64,000 nt of DNA, taken from Mangrovitalea sediminis. GTDB taxonomy: Bacteria; Pseudomonadota; Gammaproteobacteria; Pseudomonadales; Oleiphilaceae. This document shows, piece by piece, positions 37,262 through 46,155 of the stretch. The position numbers and the translations under genes are program-made. Position 1 is the first letter of the stretch; each line of letters starts with the position of its first letter. The stretch covers positions 248,001-312,000 of the forward strand of contig NZ_NTLB01000001.1 in the NCBI RefSeq assembly GCF_002514725.1. Direction: 5' to 3'. The notes beneath the pieces are model-generated. The model made no database searches and had not been told where the DNA came from. It was given only the letters and a program-made list of their open reading frames with translations.

Positions 37262-38593
37262 ATGATTCACAACAAGAAACGCTTGATCGCAAAAGTAGCC
37301 CCTCTGACGACCGCCATTGCGGCGGCCATGCTGACGACCCAAGCCGCAGCCGTTGATTTCCATGGTTATGCACGTTCCGGACTATCCACCAACCTGAGCA
37401 ACGGCGGTGAACAAACCTGCCTGGGTGGCAAGCTGTCCGGCCGACTGGGTGACGAGTGCGACACCTACGCGGAACTCGCTCTCGGTCAGGAGCTGTACAA
37501 CAAGGACGACCAGTCGTTCCGCATCGACTCCATGGTGTCCCTGAACGCGCCCAATCAAGGCAATGACTATCAGGCCTTCACCGGCACCAATACCGTGACC
37601 GGCGTAGACTTTAACAACAACACGACGACGACCGCCTCTTCCAGCCCTTACTCCGGCGGCGAACTCGCCCTTCGTCAGCTGTATGTTTCCGGCAAAAACG
37701 TTGTCGCCTTGTTCCCTGGTGCCACACTCTGGGCCGGTAAGCGCTACTACCAGCGCCACAACATCGACCAGATCGATTTTTACTACCTGAACGATTCCGG
37801 CTACGGCGCCGGTGTCGAGAACATTACGGCGGGAGTCGGCAAACTGTCCGTCGCCTGGATGAACAACGACACCACCCAGAAAGACGCCTTTAACAACAAC
37901 AATATCGTCCAGAACAACAAGCTGGACGTGCGTTACGCATTCCCGGTCAGCAGTGACAGCACACTGGACCTGGCGGCAATCTACGGCATGGCAGACCGCA
38001 CCCAGCTACAAAAAACCGATGGCCTGGGCAATAAGAATGGCTTCTTCCTGAGCTCCGAGCTGTCGACCAACATCATGGGCGGCTTCAACAAGTTCGTGCT
38101 CCAGTACGGTCAGGACTCTATGGGTGACGCGGCCTACTACACCTCCGGCGGCACCAGCTCCAACTACCTGTCAGCCGGCAGCCTCAAGCATAGCTGGCGC
38201 GTTATCGATCATGGCGTCATTGCCCTGAGCGGCCCGTTGCAAATGGGCTATTCGGCCATGTACGAAAAAGGCAAGGCCAACGGCACCGCAACCAAAGAAG
38301 ATCCGGCAACCACCAGTGTCGTTGTGCGCCCGGTTTACAGCTGGACCAACGTCAGCAGCACCGCCCTGGAGCTCGGTTATTCAAGCGTTGAGAACACGGG
38401 TAGCACCAGCTCCGCCGATCTCGAAAAAGTCACCCTGGCTCAGGAATGGCAGGCTGGCCCAGGCTTTTGGGCTCGCCCAGTCATTCGCGCCTACGTAACG
38501 TCCTTCTTCGGCAATGTCGCAAAAGATGCCCAAAACAAGCAGGGTGTTGACGGTGATATCCAGGTCGGCGTGCAAATGGAAGCCTGGTGGTAG
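37262..38593 (+). CDS. lamB: maltoporin LamB
   Basis: 443-residue outer membrane maltoporin. After a signal peptide ending in TTQAAA the mature protein opens VDFHGYARSG, as E. coli LamB does. Further shared marks are the FPGATLWAGKRYYQRH block, WAGKR, GFNKFVLQYG and the C-terminal QMEAWW with terminal Trp. It forms an 18-strand pore for maltodextrins. I chose ATG 37262, with AGGA about eight bases upstream; ATG 37226 and 37244 are in frame but give a longer N-terminus. A terminator follows. Identity is firm. Confidence 0.95.
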   Translation: MIHNKKRLIAKVAPLTTAIAAAMLTTQAAAVDFHGYARSGLSTNLSNGGEQTCLGGKLSGRLGDECDTYAELALGQELYNKDDQSFRIDSMVSLNAPNQGNDYQAFTGTNTVTGVDFNNNTTTTASSSPYSGGELALRQLYVSGKNVVALFPGATLWAGKRYYQRHNIDQIDFYYLNDSGYGAGVENITAGVGKLSVAWMNNDTTQKDAFNNNNIVQNNKLDVRYAFPVSSDSTLDLAAIYGMADRTQLQKTDGLGNKNGFFLSSELSTNIMGGFNKFVLQYGQDSMGDAAYYTSGGTSSNYLSAGSLKHSWRVIDHGVIALSGPLQMGYSAMYEKGKANGTATKEDPATTSVVVRPVYSWTNVSSTALELGYSSVENTGSTSSADLEKVTLAQEWQAGPGFWARPVIRAYVTSFFGNVAKDAQNKQGVDGDIQVGVQMEAWW

Positions 38594-38626
38594 GTACGAC
38601 AGAGTAATCGCTCAACTCCATCTTCA

Positions 38627-38655
38627 GGGCCGCGCATCGCGCGGCCCCTTTTTTT
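38627..38655 (+). terminator. intrinsic terminator of lamB
   Basis: GGGCCGCGC (38627-38635) and GCGCGGCCC (38639-38647) form a perfect 9-bp stem with loop ATC, followed by C and seven T. Confidence 0.93.
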
Positions 38656-38676
38656 AGGGGGCTAGGCCCCTAAAAA
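38651..38676. terminator. second, bidirectional hairpin after lamB
   Basis: TTTTTAGGGG (38651-38660) pairs perfectly with CCCCTAAAAA (38667-38676) across GCTAGG. It reuses the T-tract of the lamB terminator, so the two stems are mutually exclusive on the same RNA. Confidence 0.6.
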
Positions 38677-38795
38677 CCAATACATCCCTTCCAGTAAAAG
38701 AGCTTCATTGGCCTGATATAAGGGTGTTACCGATCCTGAGAAAGCGGCATTATGACAACACCCATCATTATCATAATGCTATAAAAGGGGAGCTC

Positions 38796-39218
38796 ATGCC
38801 GCGCTATCAGATCGTGATCAACCAGGACTTCGACCGTCCGGTCGGAGAGGTCTTCAGTGTGCTTGCCGATCATAATCGGCTGGGACAGGTATTCGGCGTT
38901 CCCGTGGCGCGCATCCGGGACGGCGCTGACGCGCCCAACGGCGTGGGCTCGATCCGCCGCATAGGTCCCTGGCCGGTCGGCACTCAGGAAACCGTAACCG
39001 CGCTTGATCCGAACCGTCGCATCGATTACCGCATCAGCCGCTTTGGCGGGCCGCTCCGACAACATCAGGGACGCATCGAGTTTGCGGAAACCGACAAAGG
39101 CAGCCACATAACCTGGACTATCGATTTCTCAGCGCTACCCGGTGTGGGCCGCCTGGTCAGTAGAACCCTGGAACAGGGATTGACACGAGGTTTACGTCGC
39201 CTCGCCAAACAGCGCTAG
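38796..39218 (+). CDS. SRPBCC (polyketide cyclase-like) family protein
   Basis: 140-residue START/Bet v1-like (SRPBCC) protein: the IVINQDFDRPVGEVFSVLADH opening (in part DFDRPVGEVFSVLADH), GVGSIRRIGPWPVGTQET in the middle and a C-terminal helix are the usual pattern. Such proteins bind small hydrophobic ligands; the ligand is unknown. I chose ATG 38796, preceded by AAGGGGAG. It is a single gene after lamB and converges with a small membrane protein gene. Confidence 0.82.
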   Translation: MPRYQIVINQDFDRPVGEVFSVLADHNRLGQVFGVPVARIRDGADAPNGVGSIRRIGPWPVGTQETVTALDPNRRIDYRISRFGGPLRQHQGRIEFAETDKGSHITWTIDFSALPGVGRLVSRTLEQGLTRGLRRLAKQR

Positions 39219-39268
39219 CATCCATGCACTTTCGGCGACCGGTGCCAGTTGCATGGGTCGCCACCACC

Positions 39269-39649
39269 TCAACTGGCCTGCTGCACCTCGCAGCGATTTG
39301 CCAGAAAAGCGGTAATCGGCTGATAGGATTGCGGGTTGAACGGGGGAAGCTGCCGGATGTCGTACGCAGCTTCCTTATGAGGCTGCGCCAGCTGAACCGT
39401 TTCTTCGAGGCGCGGCTCGGGGAGGGAATTAATGATGTTATCCGCCCCGAGAAGCTCGCCAATATATTCTTCAAGAATAGCGTTCGGTGTCGCCGGCTGC
39501 GCAGGCATGCGCACCACGGCTGTCACCGGCGCATGCGAAAGCGTCTTGGCAACAAAGGCGCGATAGAGCAGGTAAATCCTGAGACACAACGCGAGAGCCA
39601 ATACTCCCGTCACCGCCTCGGCGTAATGTACAACGGTCGAGATCAACAT
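39269..39649 (-). CDS. small membrane-anchored hypothetical protein
   Basis: 126-residue protein with one N-terminal hydrophobic segment (about residues 7-28) and a soluble rest, rich in Pro, Glu and Gln. I do not recognise a family. Codon use looks like its neighbours, and the clear membrane anchor supports a real gene. A stretch of about 525 bases up to the cold-shock gene has no other convincing gene. Confidence 0.55.
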   Translation of the reverse strand: MLISTVVHYAEAVTGVLALALCLRIYLLYRAFVAKTLSHAPVTAVVRMPAQPATPNAILEEYIGELLGADNIINSLPEPRLEETVQLAQPHKEAAYDIRQLPPFNPQSYQPITAFLANRCEVQQAS

Positions 39650-40039
39650 GACGTACCCTTAGTGGGAAACACCAGGCACCCGAAGATGGGCCTGGCGAAC
39701 AGCATTCAACAGCCAGCATGTAACCAAAAGTGTACAGATTGTAACCTGACGCCAACAAAATTCCGTGAACTGGCGGTCAAATATTAAACGGTAAAGGCAC
39801 TTTTAGGCCAGGGCTTGAGCCGGTAAAACCGTAAAGTTCTGGCCGCCATGCAACGACAGCTCGCAACAAATCCAGGTAATGCCTTGAAAATAGCCAAACC
39901 TTGAGGCTTCGAGACAACACATACACCCTGCTGATGGCCCAGTGGCATTTACCTACATTAAAAAGCTCGCTATTCCAGCGAGCGAGGAGTAATGTGAGTC
40001 CTGTTGGAAACGATTCAACAAAGCCTTTCACGAATATGA

Positions 40040-40381
<342 letters not shown>

Positions 40382-40395
40382 ATTACCGGCGACAC

Positions 40396-40423
40396 AAAAA
40401 AGGCAGCCTCGGCTGCCTTTTTT
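40396..40423. terminator. bidirectional intrinsic terminator after the cold-shock gene
   Basis: GGCAGCC (40402-40408) and GGCTGCC (40411-40417) form a perfect stem, flanked by six A (40396-40401) and six T (40418-40423). It serves the cold-shock gene on the plus strand and can serve the alpha/beta hydrolase gene on the minus strand. Confidence 0.93.
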
Positions 40424-40449
40424 ATTGCACAAATATCGCCTTCGACCAC

Positions 40450-41277
40450 CTAGTTATTCAGGAAATCCAGAATCAGATTAGTCGTGACGAAAGGCTTGGT
40501 GATCGGCAGGAAGTGTCCCGCCCCCGGAACAATGACCAGTTTGGCACCGGGAATCCGGCTGGCAATCGCCTCGGTGTGGGCCTTCTGTATGATCTCATTC
40601 TCCCCTGCCAGCACCAATGTTGGCGCCGCAATGCTTTCCAACGGCTCCAGACAGTAATCGACGGGTGTATTCGCGAAATAGCAGGGCGACTGCCACAGCG
40701 CATGCAGCTTATCCCGAAACACCGACCAGTGGTCCGGGTCAGGATTGACGGCCTTGTACTTTTCACTGAACAGCAGGTCGATACCCACGTCGAAGAGGAA
40801 TTTGCTGTTCAGGAAATACTCGAAAGCCGCTGTGTACACATTGTTCTGATAGGCTGCTCCGATAAGGACCAGTTGATCGACCCTCTCCGGATGAAAGGCT
40901 GCGATCTGGCTCGCGATCACGGCGCCGTCGCTCCAGCCGACGAAATGGGCGTTGTTGACGTGTAGCTTGTCCAGTAACGCCAACGTGTCGCTTGCCATCA
41001 GTTCATAAGTGATAGGTACGTTGGCGTCGCTGCTTCTGCCGTGCCCGCGGCTGTCTATCTTGATCACCTCGTAGTGCTCAGCCAACAAACGACTCTCGAC
41101 CGCCCACATATCCGAGTCCACGTACCCTCCGTGCAACAGAACAACCGGTGTGCCCTGCCCCTGGATACTGTAATACATGCGGATGCCGTTAACGTTGGCG
41201 TAATCACCGAAGGCAAGGGGACTGACCAGGAGGCAGAAAAACAGAACGAATCGGCGGGCGGTGTTCATGGAAGTCAT
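40450..41277 (-). CDS. secreted alpha/beta hydrolase
   Basis: 275-residue alpha/beta hydrolase with a signal peptide (about residues 5-24, cleaved after AFG). The oxyanion HG motif is LLHGGYVDSDMW near residue 48, the nucleophile elbow is GWSDG near residue 114, and the catalytic His lies in VPGAGHFLPI near residue 256. Substrate is unknown; the overall pattern resembles esterases and lactonases. The start may be ATG 41277 or the ATG three codons later. It is a single gene, minus strand. Confidence 0.85.
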   Translation of the reverse strand: MTSMNTARRFVLFFCLLVSPLAFGDYANVNGIRMYYSIQGQGTPVVLLHGGYVDSDMWAVESRLLAEHYEVIKIDSRGHGRSSDANVPITYELMASDTLALLDKLHVNNAHFVGWSDGAVIASQIAAFHPERVDQLVLIGAAYQNNVYTAAFEYFLNSKFLFDVGIDLLFSEKYKAVNPDPDHWSVFRDKLHALWQSPCYFANTPVDYCLEPLESIAAPTLVLAGENEIIQKAHTEAIASRIPGAKLVIVPGAGHFLPITKPFVTTNLILDFLNN

Positions 41278-41517
41278 TAGAGAATGCTCCTTCTCTCAGC
41301 GATTGAGTATCCAAGTGGACATCTACAACCTGCTACCGCGTCCTTCAGCATTCATTCTCATTTAGTCGGTTCACACCGATACGTCAATGCGCGCGTGAAC
41401 CGCTCAGGCGAAAAGCGGAGAAAAGACAGGCCACCAGCGGTGGATAGGGGATGGTCCGCATCCTGCCCGAAAGGGCCCCATCCATGGCGCCCTGCATCAC
41501 CATGCCAGAGTGCGACG

Positions 41518-42366
41518 TCAGGCCCACTCCCCCAAAAATTCCGTCTTCACTGAATCCACCCGGGCGCTGTTATCTTCCTGCCAGGGGTGGAAATCGCGGC
41601 GGTAATAGCGGAGGTATTTCGGGATAAGGCGTCGAAAGACTCCGGGGCGCCCCCAATAATGATTGATTCCGTTCATCCACATCTTCAAGTCCGTCATGTG
41701 GCCGGAACGCCTTAACATCCGCAGGAAATCGATAGAGCTGAAGGTCAGAAACAGAAACGTCGCCAGCATCATCTGTGAAATCCGTACCCACTCATCGTCC
41801 ACCGTTTCCTTATACACATCGAAAGCCACGGCCTTGTGCTCAGACTCCTCCACCGCATGCCAGGCCCAGATCCTTGCCATCTCCGGCGCCATCTTACGCA
41901 ACTCATCCAGATCACCCATGATCACGTGCTCGGCCATGATCGCCGTGAAGTGTTCAATGGCTGCCGTATGCGCCAGTTGTCGTTCGGGCGTCATATAGTT
42001 GCGGAATAGGTTCATCAGCTTGCCCACCCCACGATCGATACTGTCCACCGGGTAACCCCGGCGCGAAAGAAACCCGTTCAACGCGTGGTGCTGCTTGGCA
42101 TGATGCGCTTCCTGCCCGATAAAACTGCGAATCGCCTTTTTCAGCGCAGGGTCGGTGATCCGGTCCTGAAAGTGTCTGACCGAGTCGATAAAAAAGCGCT
42201 CTCCCTCCGGGAACCCGCCGGACAGAGCCGCTAGCAGAAGCGTCCGGAAAGGATCACCGGCGTACCAAAACTCGGGAATATCGTCGGTAAATTCGAAATC
42301 GATCTTGCGAACTTTCAGTTTATGGTGGGCTGCAGCAACGGTATCGGCAGACAGGGCGGCAGTCAT
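41518..42366 (-). CDS. metal-dependent hydrolase family protein (PF10118), diiron-like
   Basis: 282-residue protein of the family named 'metal-dependent hydrolase' (PF10118). Histidine/glutamate motifs FIGQEAHHAKQHHALN (about residues 89-104) and WHAVEESEHKAVAFDVY near residue 170 give a ferritin-like diiron pattern. Homologues often sit beside fatty acid or desaturase genes, but the reaction is unknown. I chose ATG 42366, with AGGAG upstream on the minus strand. It is divergent from an AraC-type regulator gene, with a perfect dyad between them, which suggests control by that regulator. Confidence 0.82.
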   Translation of the reverse strand: MTAALSADTVAAAHHKLKVRKIDFEFTDDIPEFWYAGDPFRTLLLAALSGGFPEGERFFIDSVRHFQDRITDPALKKAIRSFIGQEAHHAKQHHALNGFLSRRGYPVDSIDRGVGKLMNLFRNYMTPERQLAHTAAIEHFTAIMAEHVIMGDLDELRKMAPEMARIWAWHAVEESEHKAVAFDVYKETVDDEWVRISQMMLATFLFLTFSSIDFLRMLRRSGHMTDLKMWMNGINHYWGRPGVFRRLIPKYLRYYRRDFHPWQEDNSARVDSVKTEFLGEWA

Positions 42367-42387
42367 GGCGTTCTCCTGGTCGCATTT

Positions 42388-42409
42388 CACTTCGCTGAAT
42401 TTCGAAGTG
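42388..42409. promoter_or_regulatory. dyad between the diiron-protein gene and its AraC regulator
   Basis: CACTTCG (42388-42394) and CGAAGTG (42403-42409) are perfect arms 8 bases apart, 21 bases upstream of the minus-strand start at 42366. It is a candidate operator for the divergent AraC-family protein. AraC sites are more often direct repeats, so this could instead be an mRNA hairpin. Confidence 0.4.
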
Positions 42410-42489
42410 TCAGCTTAGTTGCTATCCAGGCCTGAGCGTGAGATTCTGAGCGGCCAAGCAACTTATCATTTGTGGCCAAAACCAGCGCG

Positions 42490-43536
42490 ATGAAGGAACG
42501 TCATCCGACCCTCGAACATGCGAACATGCCGGCCACCTACACCCGGATCTACCTGGAGTGGGCACAGGCCCAGGGTATAGAGACCTCGACGTTGCTCCGG
42601 GAACTGGGGCTCCCCCCAACCCTGATGTCGGAACCGACTGCCCGAATTGCCCTCCAGGATCACCTACGCCTGCTGGGTGCAATCATCACTCGCAGCGGTA
42701 ACCCTGGGCTGGGACTGGCGCTGGGTTGGCAATTACCACTGACCGCGCATGGCAGTTTGGGGTACGCGTTACTTTGCTGCGATACCGTCGGTGAGGCATT
42801 GGCGTTGCTGGAACGATTCTGGCATCTGCGCGGAAGGGGGGTCGAGTTCAGCTTTATCGAGCATGACGGCTGCCATATCTTTGAGTTCAGGGCGGAGGCA
42901 CCCATTCCGCCGGTGCTGAAACGCGTTATCTTCGAATTCATCATGAGCGGCTTCTATCGCGGCGTTCAGTTCCTGTTAGGCGACCAGACACCGGACGGCG
43001 AACTTTGGTTCGACCACCCAGCCCCGACACCGGCACAGGATCTGCCCGCCGGCTTTCCGGCGGTCCGTTATGCAATGCCCGCCGCACAAATCCGCTTCGC
43101 CGGCTCACAATTGCCGACCCATCGCATCGCCACAGCCAACCCGGAAGCCCTGCATCTGGCGGTTGCCCAGTGCCAACGTGAATATGCGCTGATCGAAGAA
43201 CACGACAGCGACATCCTCCCAAGGGTCAGGGCCGTTCTGACACTCAGCGACAGAGGCTACCCCAACGCGGACTTGCTTGCCAAAGGTCTGCATATGTCTA
43301 CGCGAACCCTGCGGCGGAGACTGCAACAACAGGGGAGCAGCTACCAGCAGCAATTGGAGACGGCCCGCCATCAGGATGCCCTGCGCCTGCTGGCTCGCGA
43401 CGAGTTGCCGATTCAACGTATCGCCGAGCTCCTTGGCTATACGAATCCGGCAAACTTCACCCGTGCCTTTCGTCGCTGGACAGGCGCGTCGCCCCGGGAA
43501 TATCGGGACACGCTCAATAACGCCACGCCACGCTGA
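42490..43536 (+). CDS. AraC family transcriptional regulator
   Basis: 348-residue regulator with the N-terminal arabinose-binding-like domain (PF12625 type) common in regulators of fatty acid and sterol genes (e.g. OruR, ArgR-like), and a C-terminal AraC helix-turn-helix (GLHMSTRTLRRRLQQQG and IAELLGYTNPANFTRAFRRW, about residues 263-335). I chose ATG 42490; a GTG at 42472 and an ATG at 42526 are alternatives and none has a strong ribosome site. It is divergent from the diiron-protein gene, its likely target. Confidence 0.9.
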   Translation: MKERHPTLEHANMPATYTRIYLEWAQAQGIETSTLLRELGLPPTLMSEPTARIALQDHLRLLGAIITRSGNPGLGLALGWQLPLTAHGSLGYALLCCDTVGEALALLERFWHLRGRGVEFSFIEHDGCHIFEFRAEAPIPPVLKRVIFEFIMSGFYRGVQFLLGDQTPDGELWFDHPAPTPAQDLPAGFPAVRYAMPAAQIRFAGSQLPTHRIATANPEALHLAVAQCQREYALIEEHDSDILPRVRAVLTLSDRGYPNADLLAKGLHMSTRTLRRRLQQQGSSYQQQLETARHQDALRLLARDELPIQRIAELLGYTNPANFTRAFRRWTGASPREYRDTLNNATPR

Positions 43537-44491
43537 TCGAGCCGAACCTCACCCCATGGGTCAACACGCCGGACCGGTGGGTGCGATCAACCAAACCCGC
43601 GGCAAGCGTCAACGCTCCTTTACCCCATACCAACCCCAAAGACCGGGTTACGCCGGTTTTCTTTAACGGCAACCCGGAACTGTCCTCGAAGTTATTGCCC
43701 TCGACCAGCAGGTCATTGACGGTATAGTAGCCGCCCAACCCGACATAGAAATACCAGAATGCCGGAGCAATATGCTGGTGAATGAAAGCGCTACGGGAAG
43801 CCACCAGATCGACACCAGGAAAGCTTGCCGCCAATTGGCGCCCCATCCGTAGCATGACACTCCCGCTCAACTCGGTTTTCAGCAGGCCAGCACTCAGTTG
43901 AGCACCGGGAACCAGATCCACGTGCGCCGTCTGCCAGGCACGCCATTCACGGCCCAACTGCAGATTGATCACCGGTTCGTTGTGTAACTGAAAACGCCAT
44001 CCTTCAGGTGTGTTGCCGTTGATCAGATGATGAACCCAGTGCTGGACCGAGGAGGCACCGGACGAAGGCCCAACCACGCCCACCAATAGGCTCAATCGAT
44101 CGGTGACACGCGCATTTCCGGCATATAAATCACCCTGCCAAAACAACAGCCCAGCATAGGACAAGTCATCAGCCTTTGGTGGCGTCAGGGCCAGGTTCTC
44201 GGGCGTTTGCATGGTTTGCCAGATGGCGTGGGTGACAGCACGGAAATCATAACGGGAGGAAGAAAACTGAAACAGTCTCCCCATCCAGCGCATAGGCCAG
44301 GTGGCTGGCGTATCGCTGAAATGCTGGAGCCCGTTACGTGCCCAAAACAGACTCACGCCATTGGTGTAGTGGTAGTCTCGATGGACGAAGATATCGTCTT
44401 CCCAGGTAACGCCGACGGTATCCGCCCTGAGCGGGGCGCTGACCAACAGCAAAATGACCAGTAAGACAGCAGAAACCCGGCCTAGACCCAC
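43514..44491 (-). CDS. LpxR-like outer membrane lipid A deacylase family protein
   Basis: 325-residue protein with a signal peptide (about residues 1-23) and the beta-barrel pattern of the LpxR/DUF2219 family, which removes the 3'-acyloxyacyl chain from lipid A. The N-terminal VTWEDDIFVHRDYHYTNG motif (about residues 28-45) matches the family ENDxF...D..YTNG pattern, but the catalytic Asn is Asp here (EDD for END). DDLSYAGLLFW and QHWVHHLINGNTPEGW are further family blocks. It ends with a strand terminating in Tyr. Its 3' end overlaps the AraC gene's 3' end by 23 bases. Activity is uncertain because of the substitution. Confidence 0.8.
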   Translation of the reverse strand: MGLGRVSAVLLVILLLVSAPLRADTVGVTWEDDIFVHRDYHYTNGVSLFWARNGLQHFSDTPATWPMRWMGRLFQFSSSRYDFRAVTHAIWQTMQTPENLALTPPKADDLSYAGLLFWQGDLYAGNARVTDRLSLLVGVVGPSSGASSVQHWVHHLINGNTPEGWRFQLHNEPVINLQLGREWRAWQTAHVDLVPGAQLSAGLLKTELSGSVMLRMGRQLAASFPGVDLVASRSAFIHQHIAPAFWYFYVGLGGYYTVNDLLVEGNNFEDSSGLPLKKTGVTRSLGLVWGKGALTLAAGLVDRTHRSGVLTHGVRFGSISVAWRY

Positions 44492-45216
44492 GCAACTCAG
44501 CTCCCCATCAACAACAACCCGGAAAAAGGTTCGACCGCGCGCCGCACTTGAGCAAAGGAAATCGCTTCAAAAATACGGGATCACGCCTTTCATCAATCTA
44601 CCGGTGTGCTGCGCAACATCCTGGCAACAGCAACACCTGAACCAGCATCACCAAGCGCACTCATTTCTCCTTTACCTCAGTAAATAAGGACTCCCTGCCC
44701 AACCGAGACCTTGAACACCGCAATCTCATACGGGATAACCTTGGCGACGCACGGAATCATATCTTGGATGCCTCATTCAACGGTAGCGATTACCAGACTT
44801 AGGCGACAGGACGCAATATCAGGTATACACCCAAAACCAGGTGAGCCGCCGCATTGCTGGCAGAGCGATGTCCCACTTGGCAGCTTTGGCGTCCAGCGAT
44901 TAGGGTAATCTCGCCTCGGTCTGGTTCCCTCCGCTCGTCGCGTGCCGGTCTTTATCAAGTCTATTGCTCGCCTGGAAGCCTTTCGGAATGTAGGATGACG
45001 GGCGTGAGTTCCCCAACACCCACCGTTCAGTTAATCCAACGGCCAACACCAAAAGGGCATTAACAGATGGGACCGATAGGTGAACGGTGCCAATCGACTC
45101 ATTCGACAAATCGCCTGCGGCAACATCGACGTATAGCCGTTCTGACATGGAACGGCACATGGGCACTTAATGCCGAACGCTATTACAACGATCGTTGAGC
45201 AAAGGAGCCAACCAAC
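44492..45216. other. 725-bp stretch without a recognisable gene; palindrome near its end
   Basis: No frame here has both a ribosome site and a protein-like composition. The one clear element is a perfect 12-bp palindrome CAACGATCGTTG (45186-45197), eight bases before the GGAG ribosome site of yghU, which could be an operator or a ribosome-site hairpin partner. The stretch may hold a decayed gene or a small RNA. Confidence 0.4.
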
Positions 45217-46089
45217 ATGACAGATACAGCGCCCTATACCCCTCCCAAGGTCTGGACATGGGATCACGCAAGCGGAGGACAATTCGCCAACATCAACCGT
45301 CCGATTGCCGGTCCCACTCACGAAAAAACACTACCGGTCGGCAAGCATCCGCTGCAGCTTTATTCCCTGGCGACCCCTAACGGCGTCAAGGTCACGATCA
45401 TGTTGGAAGAACTGCTCTCGCTCGGGCACACCGGCGCAGAATACGACGCCTGGCTGATCAATATCCGGGAAGGTGAGCAGTTCTCGAGCGGTTATGTGGA
45501 GATCAACCCCAACTCAAAGATTCCGGTGATGGTCGATCACAGCACCGAAACGCCAACCCGAGTTTTCGAGTCCGGCTCCATCCTGCTGTATCTTGCGGAA
45601 AAGTTCGGAGCCTTTTTACCGAAAGACCACCACAAGCGCACGGAAACGCTGAATTGGCTGTTCTGGCAAATGGGCAGCGCCCCTTATCTGGGTGGCGGCT
45701 TCGGCCATTTCTACGCCTATGCGCCGGAGAAATGGCAGTATCCAATCGATCGCTTCGCGATGGAAACCAAGCGCCAGTTGGATGTTCTCGACCGCAACCT
45801 GGCAGATAGGCAGTATATGGCGGGCGACGAATACTCTATTGCAGACATGGCAATCTTCGCCTGGTACGGGGCCTTGGCGAAAGGCTGGCTGTATGATGCA
45901 GGGGAATTTCTCTCCGTCCACGAGTACAAAAATGTGCTGCGCTGGGCGGACATGCTGCTTGAGCGAAAAGCGGTGCAGCGCGGTCGCATGGTCAACCGGT
46001 CCTGGGGTGAGCCTTCGGAACAACTCCGGGAACGGCACGATGCCAGCGATTTTGAGAACAAAACTCAGGACAAGATGCAGGAAACCTGA
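45217..46089 (+). CDS. yghU: glutathione-dependent disulfide-bond oxidoreductase YghU
   Basis: 290-residue Nu-class glutathione transferase of the YghU type. An N-terminal extension (YTPPKVWTWD, FANINRPIAGPTHEK) precedes the thioredoxin-like domain (SLATPNGVKVTIMLEEL near residue 52, ESGSILLYLAEKFG near 117) and the helical C-terminal domain. The family binds two glutathiones and reduces disulfides. ATG 45217 has AAAGGAG eleven bases upstream. It is a single gene. Identity is firm. Confidence 0.95.
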   Translation: MTDTAPYTPPKVWTWDHASGGQFANINRPIAGPTHEKTLPVGKHPLQLYSLATPNGVKVTIMLEELLSLGHTGAEYDAWLINIREGEQFSSGYVEINPNSKIPVMVDHSTETPTRVFESGSILLYLAEKFGAFLPKDHHKRTETLNWLFWQMGSAPYLGGGFGHFYAYAPEKWQYPIDRFAMETKRQLDVLDRNLADRQYMAGDEYSIADMAIFAWYGALAKGWLYDAGEFLSVHEYKNVLRWADMLLERKAVQRGRMVNRSWGEPSEQLRERHDASDFENKTQDKMQET

Positions 46090-46155
46090 TTTTTATCATT
46101 GAGTTATGAGACGCCGGGAACACTAGTCCCCTGGTCTTTTGCATGGTTAATTTGC

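Noticed and set aside
39777-40031. An 84-codon minus-strand frame upstream of the cold-shock gene
   Set aside because: No ribosome site and no protein-like pattern; it lies in the gap before the cold-shock leader.
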